From Breviolum minutum Mf 1.05b.01 (taxonomy: Eukaryota > Sar > Dinophyceae > Suessiales > Symbiodiniaceae), in the NCBI GenBank assembly GCA_000507305.1, contig DF241032.1, positions 28,305 to 92,304 on the forward strand: a stretch of 64,000 nucleotides of DNA. The letters run 5' to 3'. Positions 21,620-32,519 of the stretch are shown here, piece by piece. Positions within the stretch are counted from its first letter, which is position 1, and every line of letters starts with the position of its first letter. Made by a program: the position numbers and the translations under genes. The notes below the pieces were generated by a model that worked only from the letters and a program-made list of their open reading frames with translations, ran no database searches and was not told the DNA's origin.

Positions 21620-22110
21620 AAAATTTCGAGAGCCGAGTTCGTTGCCTGTAGTAAGGCCACTGATTCGGACGAGCTTGGATCCTTAGAAGCGTCCCCAACA
21701 CACAAAATACCATGCTGTCACATAGATACCCCTCCCTGAAACTAACATTTTCGCACCCAAAAAACGGATGGTTGGAAGATGTTGGTCTTTCCTTTTTGGG
21801 GTCTGGTGACCTTCTATTTTCAGGGGCGAAAATGTCTGTTACGGGTATCCCTGAAATAAATGGTCATTATGGCCATCAATTGAGAGCAGCTAACCTCCAA
21901 GGCTTGAAGAACTCGTTGCACCTTGATTGCAGGAAGGCGGATTGTCCCGCAGTTCCCTCCTCCCCCAAAAAAAGAAACCACGAGAAATTGATGGATTTGA
22001 TGAGTTTCCCAACCTGCGGATCAAAGGCACCCGATGGCAAAAGACCAGAACGATTTAACCTTATGTGTTTCAATAAAGGGGTGAAAAACTACAGAAGTGC
22101 TCCAGTCGCT
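21620..22110 (-). CDS. Short exons, unknown gene
   Basis: About 22070-22010 reads LLPSGAFDPQVGKLIKSINF. About 21950-21895 reads GTIRLPAIKVQRVLQALE before GAG|GTTAGC. About 21688-21625 reads DPSSSESVALLQATNSALEI, after a TCTAAG acceptor. A MITE (21725-21850) sits in the intron between the last two. Confidence 0.4.
21725..21850. mobile_element. CCCTCCCTGAAAC-family MITE
   Basis: The left end GATACCCCTCCCTGAAACTAAC and inner CATTTTCGCACCC are mirrored by GGGGCGAAAATGTCTGTTACGGGTATC. Other copies are 22896-23011 and 30597-30700 (best palindrome), with a degenerate one at 31917-32033. Confidence 0.7.
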
Positions 22111-22299
22111 TCAAACTTCTCTCTCTCTCTCTCTCTCTGTCTAACCAGATGTTTCGTTTAAAAAATCTCAACGGAACAATCATCCAAGGTGTCTGACAAG
22201 TCGTCTGCCTTCATCCTTGCCTTGAGTGAAGGCAGAATATCTCCGAAAGAGTTCAGCATTGTTTTGGCCAGGTTTTCAACAATGCAGTATCACTTAACT

Positions 22300-22510
22300 T
22301 AGAGCTGTAGTTTTTTTTAACCCTCACCTCATTCATCCAGCATTTGGTGAAACTGGGTCCAGTTTCAAGTCGTGTCTCCACGTTGCAGCTGCAAAAAACA
22401 CTTGGTGATCTGACCCCAGGATCCGTCGCCAAGAGCGATGCTAACACCTTTGCTGCCTCTGGCGGAGCATCTGGCAACAGTTCTTGAGCCTCCTTGCAAG
22501 AAAGGAAGAA
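22300..22510 (-). CDS. Exon, possibly protein-kinase C-terminal part
   Basis: After a TTGCAAG acceptor the minus strand reads EAQELLPDAPPEAAKVLASL, then LATDPGVRSP. This resembles the end of a protein-kinase C-lobe (xxSPEAxxLLxxLLxxDPxxR). A second frame over the same bases is also open, so the assignment is weak. Confidence 0.35.
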
Positions 22511-22681
22511 CATCAGTTGATGGTTCAGAAATCTGGGATCCACCAGTTGATATGGTAAATATCCCATTGTTGACAGGGTTTAAAAATGTTTTTTCCAGGT
22601 TGGTAGTTGAAATCCCCATTATTTACATGGTTTTAGCACCATCTCAGATGGTTGGGAATGGGATTTCTGAACCATGAACAG
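22511..22681. mobile_element. TACTGTTGATGG-family MITE, longer copy
   Basis: CAGTTGATGGTTCAGAAATC at the left is mirrored by GATTTCTGAACCATGAACAG at the right. The inner CACCAGTTGATATGGTAAATATCCCATTGTTGACAGGGTTTAAA matches the copies at 19348 and 35970. It abuts the exon at 22300-22510. Confidence 0.7.
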
Positions 22682-22895
22682 TAGGGAATGGGAAACGGTG
22701 GAGGCTCCGATAGCAATGCAATCGTGGGGTCCCAATAGAAATGAGCATCCGGGAGTCCCAATGAACAATTTAATGACATGTATCATTGACCATCTACAAT
22801 CATATATATGAGGCGCCGTCGAAATATATTATAATTGTCTAGTATGTTTTTGAAGGGTTATCGTTTTTNGTTTTGACTGCTGATTTTGGTATCCA

Positions 22896-23011
22896 GGTAC
22901 ACTCCCTGAAACTAGCATTTTCGCACCTGAAAATGGATGGTTGGAAGATTAGTTTCCTGTTGGAAAAGCTTCCTGGCAGGTGCTATGTCATATGTTAGTT
23001 TCAGGGAGGGT
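22896..23011. mobile_element. CCCTCCCTGAAAC-family MITE
   Basis: ACTCCCTGAAACTAGCATT at the left is mirrored by ATGTTAGTTTCAGGGAGGGT at the right, with ATGGATGGTTGGAAGAT inside, as in the copy at 21725. Confidence 0.7.
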
Positions 23012-23029
23012 ATCTGGTATCTTTTGAAG

Positions 23030-25400
23030 GTTGGAAACCATTTTCCAAGCGAAACCACTTTCCCAATTGACCCCTGGACTCTCCTTGATTCTCTCCGCTG
23101 ACGACAGTCCAAGAGCCACGTGCCCCAGCCTGGGACCGGGAGACCAAGGTCAGGTGTTGGTCCATACGTCGTTGATTCGTTCAGAAATCCCATGCCCAAC
23201 CACCGTTTGGGATGGTGCTTGTTAACCCCATGTTTTTTTTTGTAATGGGATATTTACCATATCAACTGGTGGATCCCAGATTTCTGAACCATCAAACGGT
23301 GTCCGAAAAAATGTCTGACATATCCACTCAGTCAACTGCACTTGTGCTCGCTCCATTGCCTTGGTGATGAAAACTCAACAAGTGACGGGTGCATTTCCAC
23401 TGGAAACCTCTCAGTGTCTCACAGTAAAGAAGGGCTGGCGCCACATCTCATAAAACACAACACCCATAGAAAACCTCAGTGGGGTTTCCCATGACATCAT
23501 GTGATCACAAAATCGTAATAGGGAAGTCTTCAGAGCGGCAAGGGTTCAGGATGAGTCATGACAGCAGAACTGAGACTGACAAAGCATATGCATCGCCACT
23601 TTTGTCCCTTGAGTACGCTGGAGGCCTTATGCTCACTGAGTCTCATGAGGTATAAGTGTATGTCTCGTCACATTGGATCACATTGGGAGGTTGCATTGAA
23701 GCTGCTATCTGCTAAGTATATGTGATATATCATATATTACTATGACGTCTACCTCGTACCTAGTGTGTGAGTGCAATGCCTGCATTCCCTATGTTTCTAT
23801 TTTCTCGGCAAATAAACCAACAAAGAGAAAGTCCTTTACAAAATCATCCCAGTCTACGAGTCTACAAGTTGCCAAATCTCTGGCCATCTCTCAGCAGCGC
23901 TGCCGAAGAAATGGTTGCCAACTCCCCCGGGGTCCGGGAACCGACAGGATCAACGTATCCGCCGTAGGCCCGGTGCTTCAAGATGATTCAAGTTCTTCCT
24001 TTCTTTGTTTTCTGCAATTGTTGCCTAGGCTTCTGCAAAAACTCAAAAACTCTGCAGCAACTCCAAAACTAGGATCCGAGTGTGCGGTAAAGTTTTTAAT
24101 CTTGCCGTAAAAATGACACCCTTAGCGCCAAACTTTTCAGGAGTCAGAATTGGCCAAAGAGCCACAAAAAAAAAGAATGAACTGCAGACAAGTCACGCCA
24201 TCATTCTGCAGGCCTGTGTTGATTTCACAAAACTTTTGTTTTAAAAAACCAGTGGACCAGTAATTTGAATTGACTGATCTATTTTTCCCACAGGCCTTTG
24301 GACCTTCCTTTGCCGCCTCCTCAAATTTCCGACAGTCCTGGCAGGTCCACGGTCCACCCCACTGTCCTGCGCTTCACCGTGGTTCGAATGTCAACCCCCC
24401 ACCTCTGTTGCTTCCTCCTGGGTGGAACGCGATGGACCACGACAAGCAATCGTCCGGACGTTGCCAGAGTGGTTTAAGGCCTCAAAGATTTTTAAAAAAA
24501 ACATTTCTCCAAGAAGCCGCGGCTCAGAATCCTTCTTAATCAACAAAACTGGATGGTATAACTGGTATAACTAACATGGATGCTTTTACCATTTCCCGTT
24601 CTAAATGTGCCAAATAAGATCCCTTTGTCAAAAAGCCAAGACACATCAGCACCTTCCCGTGCAACGAGGATTTCGGCTTGCCAGGTCTTTTCACCTCGCT
24701 AGTTACAACAACGGTAAACAAAAAACCCACCACCAGACAAATCTACCATCTGGTAAACTAACATAGCAATGGAAATCCACCTTTTCCAATAGATACATCT
24801 ACAAATGGTGGAATTTCCATGGCCATGTTAGTTTACCAAAGGGTACCAGGTGAAAAATGTCTACGGTAAAGATCCACGAAAATTCCCCACTGAAAATTCC
24901 CATTCACCCAAGTTGCCGGTGTTCAGCAAAGCACCATCCACAATCCGAGCTTTGCCGATCTCAGGAGGTTCCTCAATGGCGAAAATAGGTACCATAGGTA
25001 CCAACAAAAAACAAAAAAAACAAAAACATCTGTGAAAAGAATGGGGCCATGTCAAAGATTTGCTTGTGATTTTGCTTTTTTGGGTTGCATGGTGATTGTT
25101 ACTCCCCCGACATTTAACATGGAACCCGAAATGCATTAGAAAAGGAATAACAATATGAAAAACATCTGAACCAACTAACCAACGCTCCATTTTTGGGGTT
25201 CCATCTTCGTTTTTCGGTGGGGGTAAGTTTCTCGACTCAAAAGCTGCATCATGATTCACTCAAAGGCACTGCTGCTGCTGGCTTTGTATTGCTGCGCTTG
25301 GCAGGCGATCTGGATACTCTCCTGCCAAAAGTTCACATGGAACATCGTGACACATCAATGTATTACTGGATTGCACTATCACCGATACACCATCTTGAAA
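23030..25400 (-). CDS. Exons of unidentified genes
   Basis: Coding-like minus-strand segments are: about 25590-25530 (NHFAASDDEAIAGEELPLRG, just outside this span); about 25360-25270 (ELLAGEYPDRLPSAAIQSQQ); about 24995-24905 (FAIEEPPEIGKARIVDGALL); about 24705-24580 (VKRPGKPKSSLHGKVLMCLG); about 24495-24405 (FEALNHSGNVRTIACRGPSR); about 24355-24285 (GPWTCQDCRKFEEAAKEG, with a CxxC pair); about 23985-23872 (RAYGGYVDPVGSRTPGELAT, ending at a GTAGAC donor); and about 23150-23040. No domain was recognised and joins were not phased. Confidence 0.4.
24748..24845. mobile_element. Palindromic MITE, ends TCTGGTAAACTAACAT
   Basis: TGGTAAACTAACATAGC and AATGGAAATCCACC are mirrored by GGTGGAATTTCC and GCCATGTTAGTTTACCA. 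It lies between two coding-like segments. Confidence 0.65.
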
Positions 25401-25899
25401 CATCTTGGAATCCATGATTGATCATTTCTGTCAACCCTTCATTGTAGCTTCCTGTGTGCCGCAGGGTCGGTATGATACAAAAGAACGTTACTGGCTTAAT
25501 TTGACCAAAAAAAATATACCAGCCTCGGAGGGGAAGCTCTTCTCCTGCAATGGCTTCATCGTCACTTGCTGCGAAATGATTGACGTTGGAACTAAACGAG
25601 ACTCGTAACAAGCATCTTTTGGTGAGTTGGGTGATTTTGCGGTACTTAAAAATCATATTGGACCTAGCAAAAGGTGATGGTTGGATCATATCTTAAGAGG
25701 ATTCCTGCGAGATTCCCAGAGATCCCAACCCCTTTTCTTGCAGGGTGTTTTGAAGTCATTTTGCCACATCATGAAACTTTAAGATGTGGTGAACGAAACC
25801 GTGGATTTCTAATGGAGTTTAGATTTACCACCTGGAAAGTTGATTCGATGGTTTAACATGGCCCCTTACGAATCCACCTTTTGGTAGTTGTGCCATCTA

Positions 25900-26515
25900 C
25901 TTTCGCTACAGTGTATATACCCAAAGCCAGACCCGATGACCCGAGACCTCCGTCGGGATGGAGACCGATACCGATCACGCGAGTGGGATCGCCGCCTGCA
26001 GGTGATTTGACCATGTTGCATTGCTTTGGGGATGGACCTTGCATCTTTAGATGCATGCATGTCACTGCATCTCATGTAATTATATGCACACCGATATGCA
26101 GGAATGTATCATAGATATTTTAGTTTGTGTGTGTGTGTGTTCATGATTGTGAACTAATCTCATCCTGTATTACTGTGGTAGCATATCCAAATCGCGTCTC
26201 AAGTGTTGTGACAGAAGCCATTGGTTCCACACCACGTTTGGTGCTAAACCAAAAACAACAAACCAAACCAACAAATGGCCAAAAAAGGTACTAAAATAGA
26301 TTAAAGGATTTATACTGTACTACTAAAATACCCATGATATTGGAAACAATCAACCAGTGTTTCGGCGACTACCTCACCCATGTTAGGACCATGTCACCCC
26401 TCATCCCCTCCCCGACTGCTCCACCTGGAGCGTGAACGCCGAGATGAGGATCTTGAAGAGCTACGGGGCATGGGGCCTCGGCCTCGGCCTCGGAGACGAC
26501 TTGGTTGAGAGTACA
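25900..26515 (-). CDS. RS-domain (SR-type splicing factor-like) exons
   Basis: About 26510-26400 reads SRLRGRGRGPMPRSSSRSSS and then RRSRSRWSSRGGDEG, which is RGG plus RS repeats. A donor GGG|GTGACA precedes the stop. The next exon, from 25995 after an ACCTGCAG acceptor, reads RRSHSRDRYRSPSRRRSRV. Such RS/RGG tails are typical of SR splicing proteins and related RNA-binding proteins. No RRM was found in the flanks, so the N-terminal part is missing or further upstream. Confidence 0.55.
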
Positions 26516-26540
26516 TGTCCCATCTACATCCATCTACCAT

Positions 26541-26645
26541 ATGGGTGTTTCCAAAAATAGGGGTACCCCCAAATCATCCATTTTAATAGGGTTTTCCATT
26601 ATAAACCATCCATTTTGGGGTACCCCTAGTTTTGGAAACACCCAT
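26541..26645. mobile_element. Palindromic MITE, second copy of the 3561-3663 family
   Basis: ATGGGTGTTTCCAAAAATAG and GGGTACCCCC are mirrored by GGGGTACCCCTAG and GGAAACACCCAT. The inner AACCATCCATTTT also matches the first copy. Arm identity is very high. Confidence 0.8.
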
Positions 26646-27408
26646 ATTTCTACATTGCCATCTACCACGCGAAGTGGGTGTTTGGGAATTTTCTCCAACA
26701 GCGAATAGTAGGAAATAGTTGGCAAACTGTCTACAGTAGGTATCTGATCATATCTTATGTATGACTACTGATTACATACTGTATTTAGTATACCTTTGAA
26801 CGGTTTAGGTAGATCTGGGAGATTAACAGTTGACAACCACACTGGGCTACCAAGCCACAAATGAACCGCAACCCTGGCTTTCTTTTTGAGCCAAAATTTT
26901 CCAAACAAATCCACAGAAAGGGTATATATCACTGCTCTATCTGACTCTATCTCGCACCTCTGATCAATCCATATCAATCTAGCAACCAAAATTCTACGAA
27001 ATTTCCCCCTTCAACTTTGAGATGAAACGAAAAAATCACTGTTTTTGTGACCCGTGAGATACCGTGAGGCCGGGGCATGTCCACTTTGTCATCATAAGGC
27101 TGTGCACCTTGGAGGTCAACCAGGGTGTCCAGTTGGATGGTTGACATTTCCCAAACCCTGTAATGATCCGGGAATCCGGTCACTGGGGAAGCTGGGGAAA
27201 TACGTCCAAGGTATAGGGAAAAACGCGCATTTTAAACCGCGGCCCGTTTGTTTTTTTTTTCTTCAGGCTCTTCGCACGTTTCGGGTCTACATCTCCAAAT
27301 TGGTTTCGTGAAACTGCCGACCAAAAGGTGAGGCAGAAAACCTTGGTAGAAAATAAGCAAATAATACGACGTTTTTCTTGAAATCGATTTGGAAGCGCAC
27401 GGTTTACA

Positions 27409-30400
27409 TCATTTTGCCACGGTTTTAAGCTTTGCATCATTGAGGGCTGCAAGGACTTCTTGTAGCCACTTGTCGACAAAGGTCTCGCATAAATAGGAAC
27501 CTGAGGTAGAAGGTTCCAAGTCACCACAAGGGGTCCATTGACAATAGTCCATGGTGCAAATCTTAAGATTCTTAAGCGTCTTTGAGGCAACAGGGTCAAA
27601 TCCTGTTGAAAAAAAATCCTCAAATTTCAAAGGTGACAATACATACACTCCCGAAATTTAACAGCTCGCCCCTGAAAAATGACGCCTGGAAGATCAGTTT
27701 CTTTTTGGGGCCCTGCCTATTTTTTGGGGCTATGTTAAATTTCATGGGTGTTCATGCATCATCAAGAATCTGTTGGTTGGAAGTGTAGTTCCAGCAATGT
27801 TGATGCTATGCAAACAGTCCTTGATGGTGAGTTGTTGTGCACCAGGAAGGTGTGCCCAATCCACTGGGACTAAGCCATCACCAGTGAGATTTCCATAGCC
27901 TCCTAGGGCTTGGTAGCTGTTCCACGCAGTAGATTCTGGTGATGGCGACCTTGGAGACAGGAATGGTGGGAACAAAAAAGATCAGGTTGCAAGGAATGCA
28001 TTCTCCACAAAAAAAAACAAGTATGTGTAATGCTAGACCTTTGATGTTTCATTGACAATTCTAGGCATTCATGAATAATGAAGAAACAAACCCGTGAAAT
28101 ACTTGGCCTGAAAAGGGCACCCTGACACCCTGCATTATTCACCGGGGATCTGGGAAAAGTTAGCATAGCAAGTGGCTGGATCAGCTCCACAATAGGAATG
28201 TTGCCCTCAATCTTTTGGCCAACCACAGCATCACCAGCCACTGATACCTGTTGCAAAAACAGGACTCGGTCAAAACCCCATGGCAATCTGACAAGCAAAG
28301 GAAGGGGAAAGACTTCCACGAGGACACGAACAAAAGAAAAGACAACAAAATCACATCGGCGGCCAAGCTGCGTAGAACATATCATCAGAGAAGTATGCTC
28401 CGGGATGAGCTTTGTTGAGGTTACGCAAACATCCGAACCTTGGGCAGGGACCGAAGGTTCAGTAAACATGTTTTATTTGGCTTCAAGCAATGCATGGATT
28501 CTTGGAAGCTAGTCTGGCAGCCAGTGGCAATATGACAAATTGGCATCCTACACAGCACGGTGTAGTTGTAGGTGATTCTCCTCGTGGTTCTTCATATTGT
28601 GGTGTAAAGTTGCATGAGCATTAATCTATAAGTGTTCTCTTACATGCAATGCCCTGTACCTCAGTCGCTGCCAAGCCACGTCATGTCCATTTGTCCTTCT
28701 GGCGGAGGTTTGTGGGGAGTACCAAGCGTCACGAGGCCTTGCACATATTTCTGGGCCCACTCCTTAGGAGAGAATATAGGCTATGGCCAAATGATCCGAA
28801 ATGCAAAGCCCAAATGAAAACAACATAGATACTCTTGTACAAGGGATTTCGGTGCAAATCCGTACTTCTTCCGTACTTGCAGCAGTGAGCCTTCTCTCAA
28901 CCAAAGTCAACCAAGAATCCAAGCCTTCTCTCTCAAGTACCGCACGGCCAAGCCAGCCACCAGCGCTATGACCAATGAGGATTGCTGCTTGACCAGTGGC
29001 AGCAAAGCTTTCTTCGATCGCTGTCTTGGTAAGGTCCAAGTACCATCCATAGGCTCCACGAGCTGTTCCATTCCCAGCCCGAGCATCATCATCCAACAAA
29101 ATCCCGACAAACACACGCAGCCAGTCACTCCGTTTCACTGGCACAACAGAGGTCAAAAGGCCACGCCTTTCCAAACAGGATCTCAGACCCACAGCTATGT
29201 CTTGCCCTAAGGGTTCCTCAACTGAGGAGAGGCATCTTGAAAACAACATGAAGAAAGCAATAGAATGAACTTTAAATAAAAACGTGAAGGGCAGTTTCTG
29301 GAACACCCCCAAACATCAGCAACAGTGGAGTGGAAAGTCCAAAAACCTCAAAAAAGCCGGTCTAGTTTTTATGCACAAGCATACACCTGTCTCCAACCAA
29401 GAAGCAGCATAGTCCTTTGCATCGTTGCCAAAGCCAGGCAGCAAAACAACTGGCTTCTTCTCAAATACAACCGCTGGCTCTGGGGGAGGCGCACCCTCTA
29501 ATTGCATCGGCCAGTGATCTACAGCTTCTTTCCGTGGCTGAACCAGCTGGGCTAATGCCTCCCCTGCATCAATGTCCCATTGTTCTGAGTAGGATTTAAT
29601 GCGGCCATCTTTGCCAGGTGAGTATTTGGTTCGCCCACCAATATCAATACGTGGAGACCATGGGAGCTTGATATCCCCTATCATTCTCCACTTCGCTGTA
29701 ACTTCTCCAGTCTCTTCAAGCATAATATCTCGAAGGACGCATTTCCTCTGCTCCTTTGGAACCAGCACATCGATAATTGGAGTCAAACTGCGCATGTTGG
29801 ATTGGAATTTGGACAAACCTTCAAAGGAGATGGTAGGATCTGTGAAGGTACACATCTCATCATATAATTCAAGGTCAATGTCACCCGACCACAAATATTG
29901 CCTCTCTTCAAAATCTGCGCGGATGCCCTCCAATAATTGCTTGGACTCAATTTTCTCCAATTTTCGAGGAGGAATTCCGGGAGCTTCTCCGCCAGCGAGA
30001 CCATTCACCAGGCCAGTTAGACCTGCAGCATTCATTCATCGAAAAATCTATGGCTGCTGACTGTTTCGGCCATGCATTAAGCCCCATCCAAAAACAGGAA
30101 ACGTCTTTTTTTGACATTTGGTGTCATAAAAATGCCTGTTAACCCCAAACAACTAAAGAAGCCATTTTGTAAATGGTTCTTTCAATTGGATGTTTCCAGA
30201 TCTTTATGTAGGAAATGGTTGGAAATCACCATGTCCATCCATTTTAAACTGATCACTGGTTGTTTGGGGTTCCAAGTGTATCTGCTGAGATATCCAAGTG
30301 TCCGTTTACAACCGTTTTTGTCCACGAAGGTGAAGATTCATAGCTGGAACGCTCGCTTCCAGGCTCCGCCAATCTCCTCAAGCCTGCCCAAGTGGGACCC

Positions 30401-30840
30401 AAGTGCTACCCTCTGGTGGCTGGAATGTGCCCATTTTTAGGCAGGAAATACATCTTCAAGTTTGGTCACTGGTCCATTTTCCCGGAGTGTTATTAAGTGA
30501 TGAGATGTTATGTTTGTCAGTGACCTGTCACTTGAACAACATGTTTAACAATATTCTTTCAATATATTGAAACATCAAGCAAACAAACAAAATAGATACC
30601 CTCCCTGAAACTAACATAGCCCCTGAAAATAGACCCCTGGAAAAGGAGATTCCTATTGGCAACCACCATCTTCATGGCTATGTTAGTTTCAGGGAGGGTA
30701 AAAAAAAAACTGCCTTGCAATCGCTCTGAAGAAGGTAAATGACCCCAAGTTATACCAGCTCGGAATAGGAAAGAGGCCGAAAAAAGCAAGAAACAGAGGC
30801 GGAAAATGGAATCGATCGAAGCTCGCCGATTTCGAGCCAT
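27409..30840 (-). CDS. DUF2358 plus alpha/beta-hydrolase protein, probably secretory/plastid targeted
   Basis: Exons placed: 30840-30714, 30022-29387, 29221-28881, 28762-28680, 28438-28369, 28247-28143, then about 27935-27785 and about 27490-27409. The first six sum to 1362 nt with every phase closing. Exon 1 starts MARNRRASIDSIFRLCFLLF, a basic then hydrophobic N-terminus like a signal peptide. Exon 2 holds a DUF2358/SnoaL-like domain (YDEMCTFTDPTISFEGL) and begins the hydrolase (VVLLPGFGNDAKDYA). Exon 3 has the nucleophile elbow GHSAGG. Exons 4-6 read VTLGTPHKPPPEG, NKAHPGAYFSDD and VSVAGDAVVGQ. Exon 7 has GDGLVPVDW (acid) and CLHS (His). Related DUF2358-hydrolase proteins occur in plant chloroplasts; the substrate is unknown. 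Introns 1, 3 and 5 use GC donors. Confidence 0.82.
27650..27756. mobile_element. ACTCCCGAAATTTAACA-family MITE
   Basis: ACACTCCCGAAATTTAACAG is mirrored by TATGTTAAATTTCATGGGTGT. A sister copy is at 57758-57868, and half copies start near 25100 and 39540. It lies in the last intron of the DUF2358-hydrolase gene. Confidence 0.65.
30597..30700. mobile_element. CCCTCCCTGAAAC-family MITE, near-perfect palindrome
   Basis: TACCCTCCCTGAAACTAACA and TAGCCCCTGAAAAT are mirrored by ATGGCTATGTTAGTTTCAGGGAGGGTA. It starts 13 bp after the GC donor of intron 1 of the DUF2358-hydrolase gene. Confidence 0.8.
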
Positions 30841-31246
30841 GGGGTATTTCTTCGCTGGCCGAAAAAAAGTGGGTGAAACAAAAATGGCAAGCTTCAAACC
30901 AAGCACTGTAAGTGAAGAAAGACTTGTTGCAGCCAAATTTTGAGAATGATAATGTCAATCATATATATATTAGTGGTTGGCACACTTGCAAATTACAAGT
31001 ATCTTTTCTTAGGGTTTGGTGCGGATGATAGAACCTTTGTATTTGATATCTGAATGTGGTGCCATAATCACAACACATAGGGTTGAACTTCAGTCGGTAT
31101 AAGTCGCTATAAGATTATAAGATAGTAGGATTTTTTTGCGTTTTCGTGTTTTAAGGCTTCCTCAGCTTGATTTCTGAGCCAGAATTTTTCGGGCACCCAA
31201 AATGCCGAAACCATGTGAAACATATGTTTCAGGCAATCGAGGAGGA

Positions 31247-32473
31247 ACCGCGATTTTCGGTAAGGCTTAGCACCCAGGGATTTGCTGCTCCTCACTTCTG
31301 GAGCCATGTAAAATGCCTCAAGAAACAGAAAGAAACAACTGGAGATCGCAAAAATCTTCACTCTTGAAATTGAACTTAAAGCAAATTTGTTAAGAAAGAA
31401 TACCAAACAGTGTGTATGGGGGTAACTTGACGTTTTCCAACAAAAAAAAGTATAATAATCACATAGAATCACTCTATCACTCTAAGATTGAAATATAACG
31501 AATCTATGATATTCAGATTCAGGGATATCCTTCACTTAAAAATATCCTGTCGAAACGAGTCATGTGGAGGTGGCAACGACTCAACGACCTTCTGAGGCGA
31601 TGACAGTGCCAACCTGAGGGAAACTTCCGACTGCCAAGCATAAAAACCATGGTGAATATTCATCTATCATGGGCCCCAAAACATCCCAAAACCTACATCT
31701 TTAGCGTTTTTTTGTGGTTTTTGCATATAACCTAGTTTTTTAAAAGGTGGCCAAAACTAACCTGTATTTTTCCATGGGTTGTTGGGGGCTCATGGTAGTT
31801 GGTGGTTTCAACCAACGGGTTCATCTTCCCCAAGGTGAACAGATGAAAATGACAAAAAATGTGTTTTTCAACCACCAGCTAGTCAGCTAGTCATGACGAA
31901 TTTTCCATGATGGAAAGTACACTCCCTTCCACTCACAGACATAGCACCTGAAAATAGGGTGCATATTTAAGGAAACTTTTGAAAGTATTGAACAACCATC
32001 CATTTTCAGGTGCTATTTCTGTTAGTTTCAGGGTCCCAGCTACTCGTTTTCATGTGTGTTTCTGTTTCATTGTTAAGCCTGGCCACTCCGGTGGATTGAT
32101 TCTGCCGATGACCTCTGGACGTGGCATCCAACTCTGAAGAGGAAGCTTCAGCGGAAGCAATGTCAGCCTGCGATCACATCTTAGTTTTAGTCATCGTCAA
32201 TCTGAGTTCAAGAAATGCAAGAAGTCAGCCAAAAACGAACAAAGTTGTTGGTTTCGAGTCTTTTTTGGGGGGGAACGAACAAACAATCAGAAAGATTTCT
32301 CCAAAATTCCCCAAAAACTCACCCTGTCTTAGCCATAAAAACTCCTTAAGCCCTTCGCGAAGGAGGTTCCCATGGTCATCCAGCCCTCCCATGGCCCGGC
32401 CAGTTGTGTGGACAAGCCAAAATCACCCAGCTTGGCATGACCACCCTCTGCGCGTGAAAGGAAAATATTGGGC
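31247..32473 (-). CDS. Protein-kinase exons (DFG and APE motifs)
   Basis: An exon from 32473, after a CTTAG acceptor, reads PNIFLSRAEGG and then HAKLGDFGLSTQLAG and WMTMGT. This covers kinase subdomains VIb end to VIII start, with the Mg-binding DFG. An exon from 31316, after TTGAG, continues FYMAPEVRSSKSLGAKPYRK, the APE motif and the loop after it. The order of motifs fits a Ser/Thr kinase (NEK-like NIFL and KLGDFGLS). The HRD loop and N-lobe were not found upstream. An exon-like segment near 32165-32050 (SELDATSRGHRQNQSTGVAR) lies between the two and is unexplained. Introner and MITE copies fill the intron. Confidence 0.65.
31796..31882 (+). mobile_element. Introner-family copy, degenerate
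   Basis: TAGTTGGTGGTTTCAACCAA, then CATCTTCCCCAAGGTGAAC, then TTTTTCAACCACCAGCTAG. The ends and the CTTCCCCAAGG core match the family. It lies in the intron between the two kinase exons. Confidence 0.65.
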
Positions 32474-32519
32474 CTAAGTTGCCGCCGGCCAAGGATGACT
32501 CACTGCATGTTAGTGAGGT

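Noticed and set aside
32121..32477. Plus-strand 118-codon ORF
   Set aside because: It overlaps the minus-strand exon carrying the kinase motif KLGDFGLS, which is far more specific.
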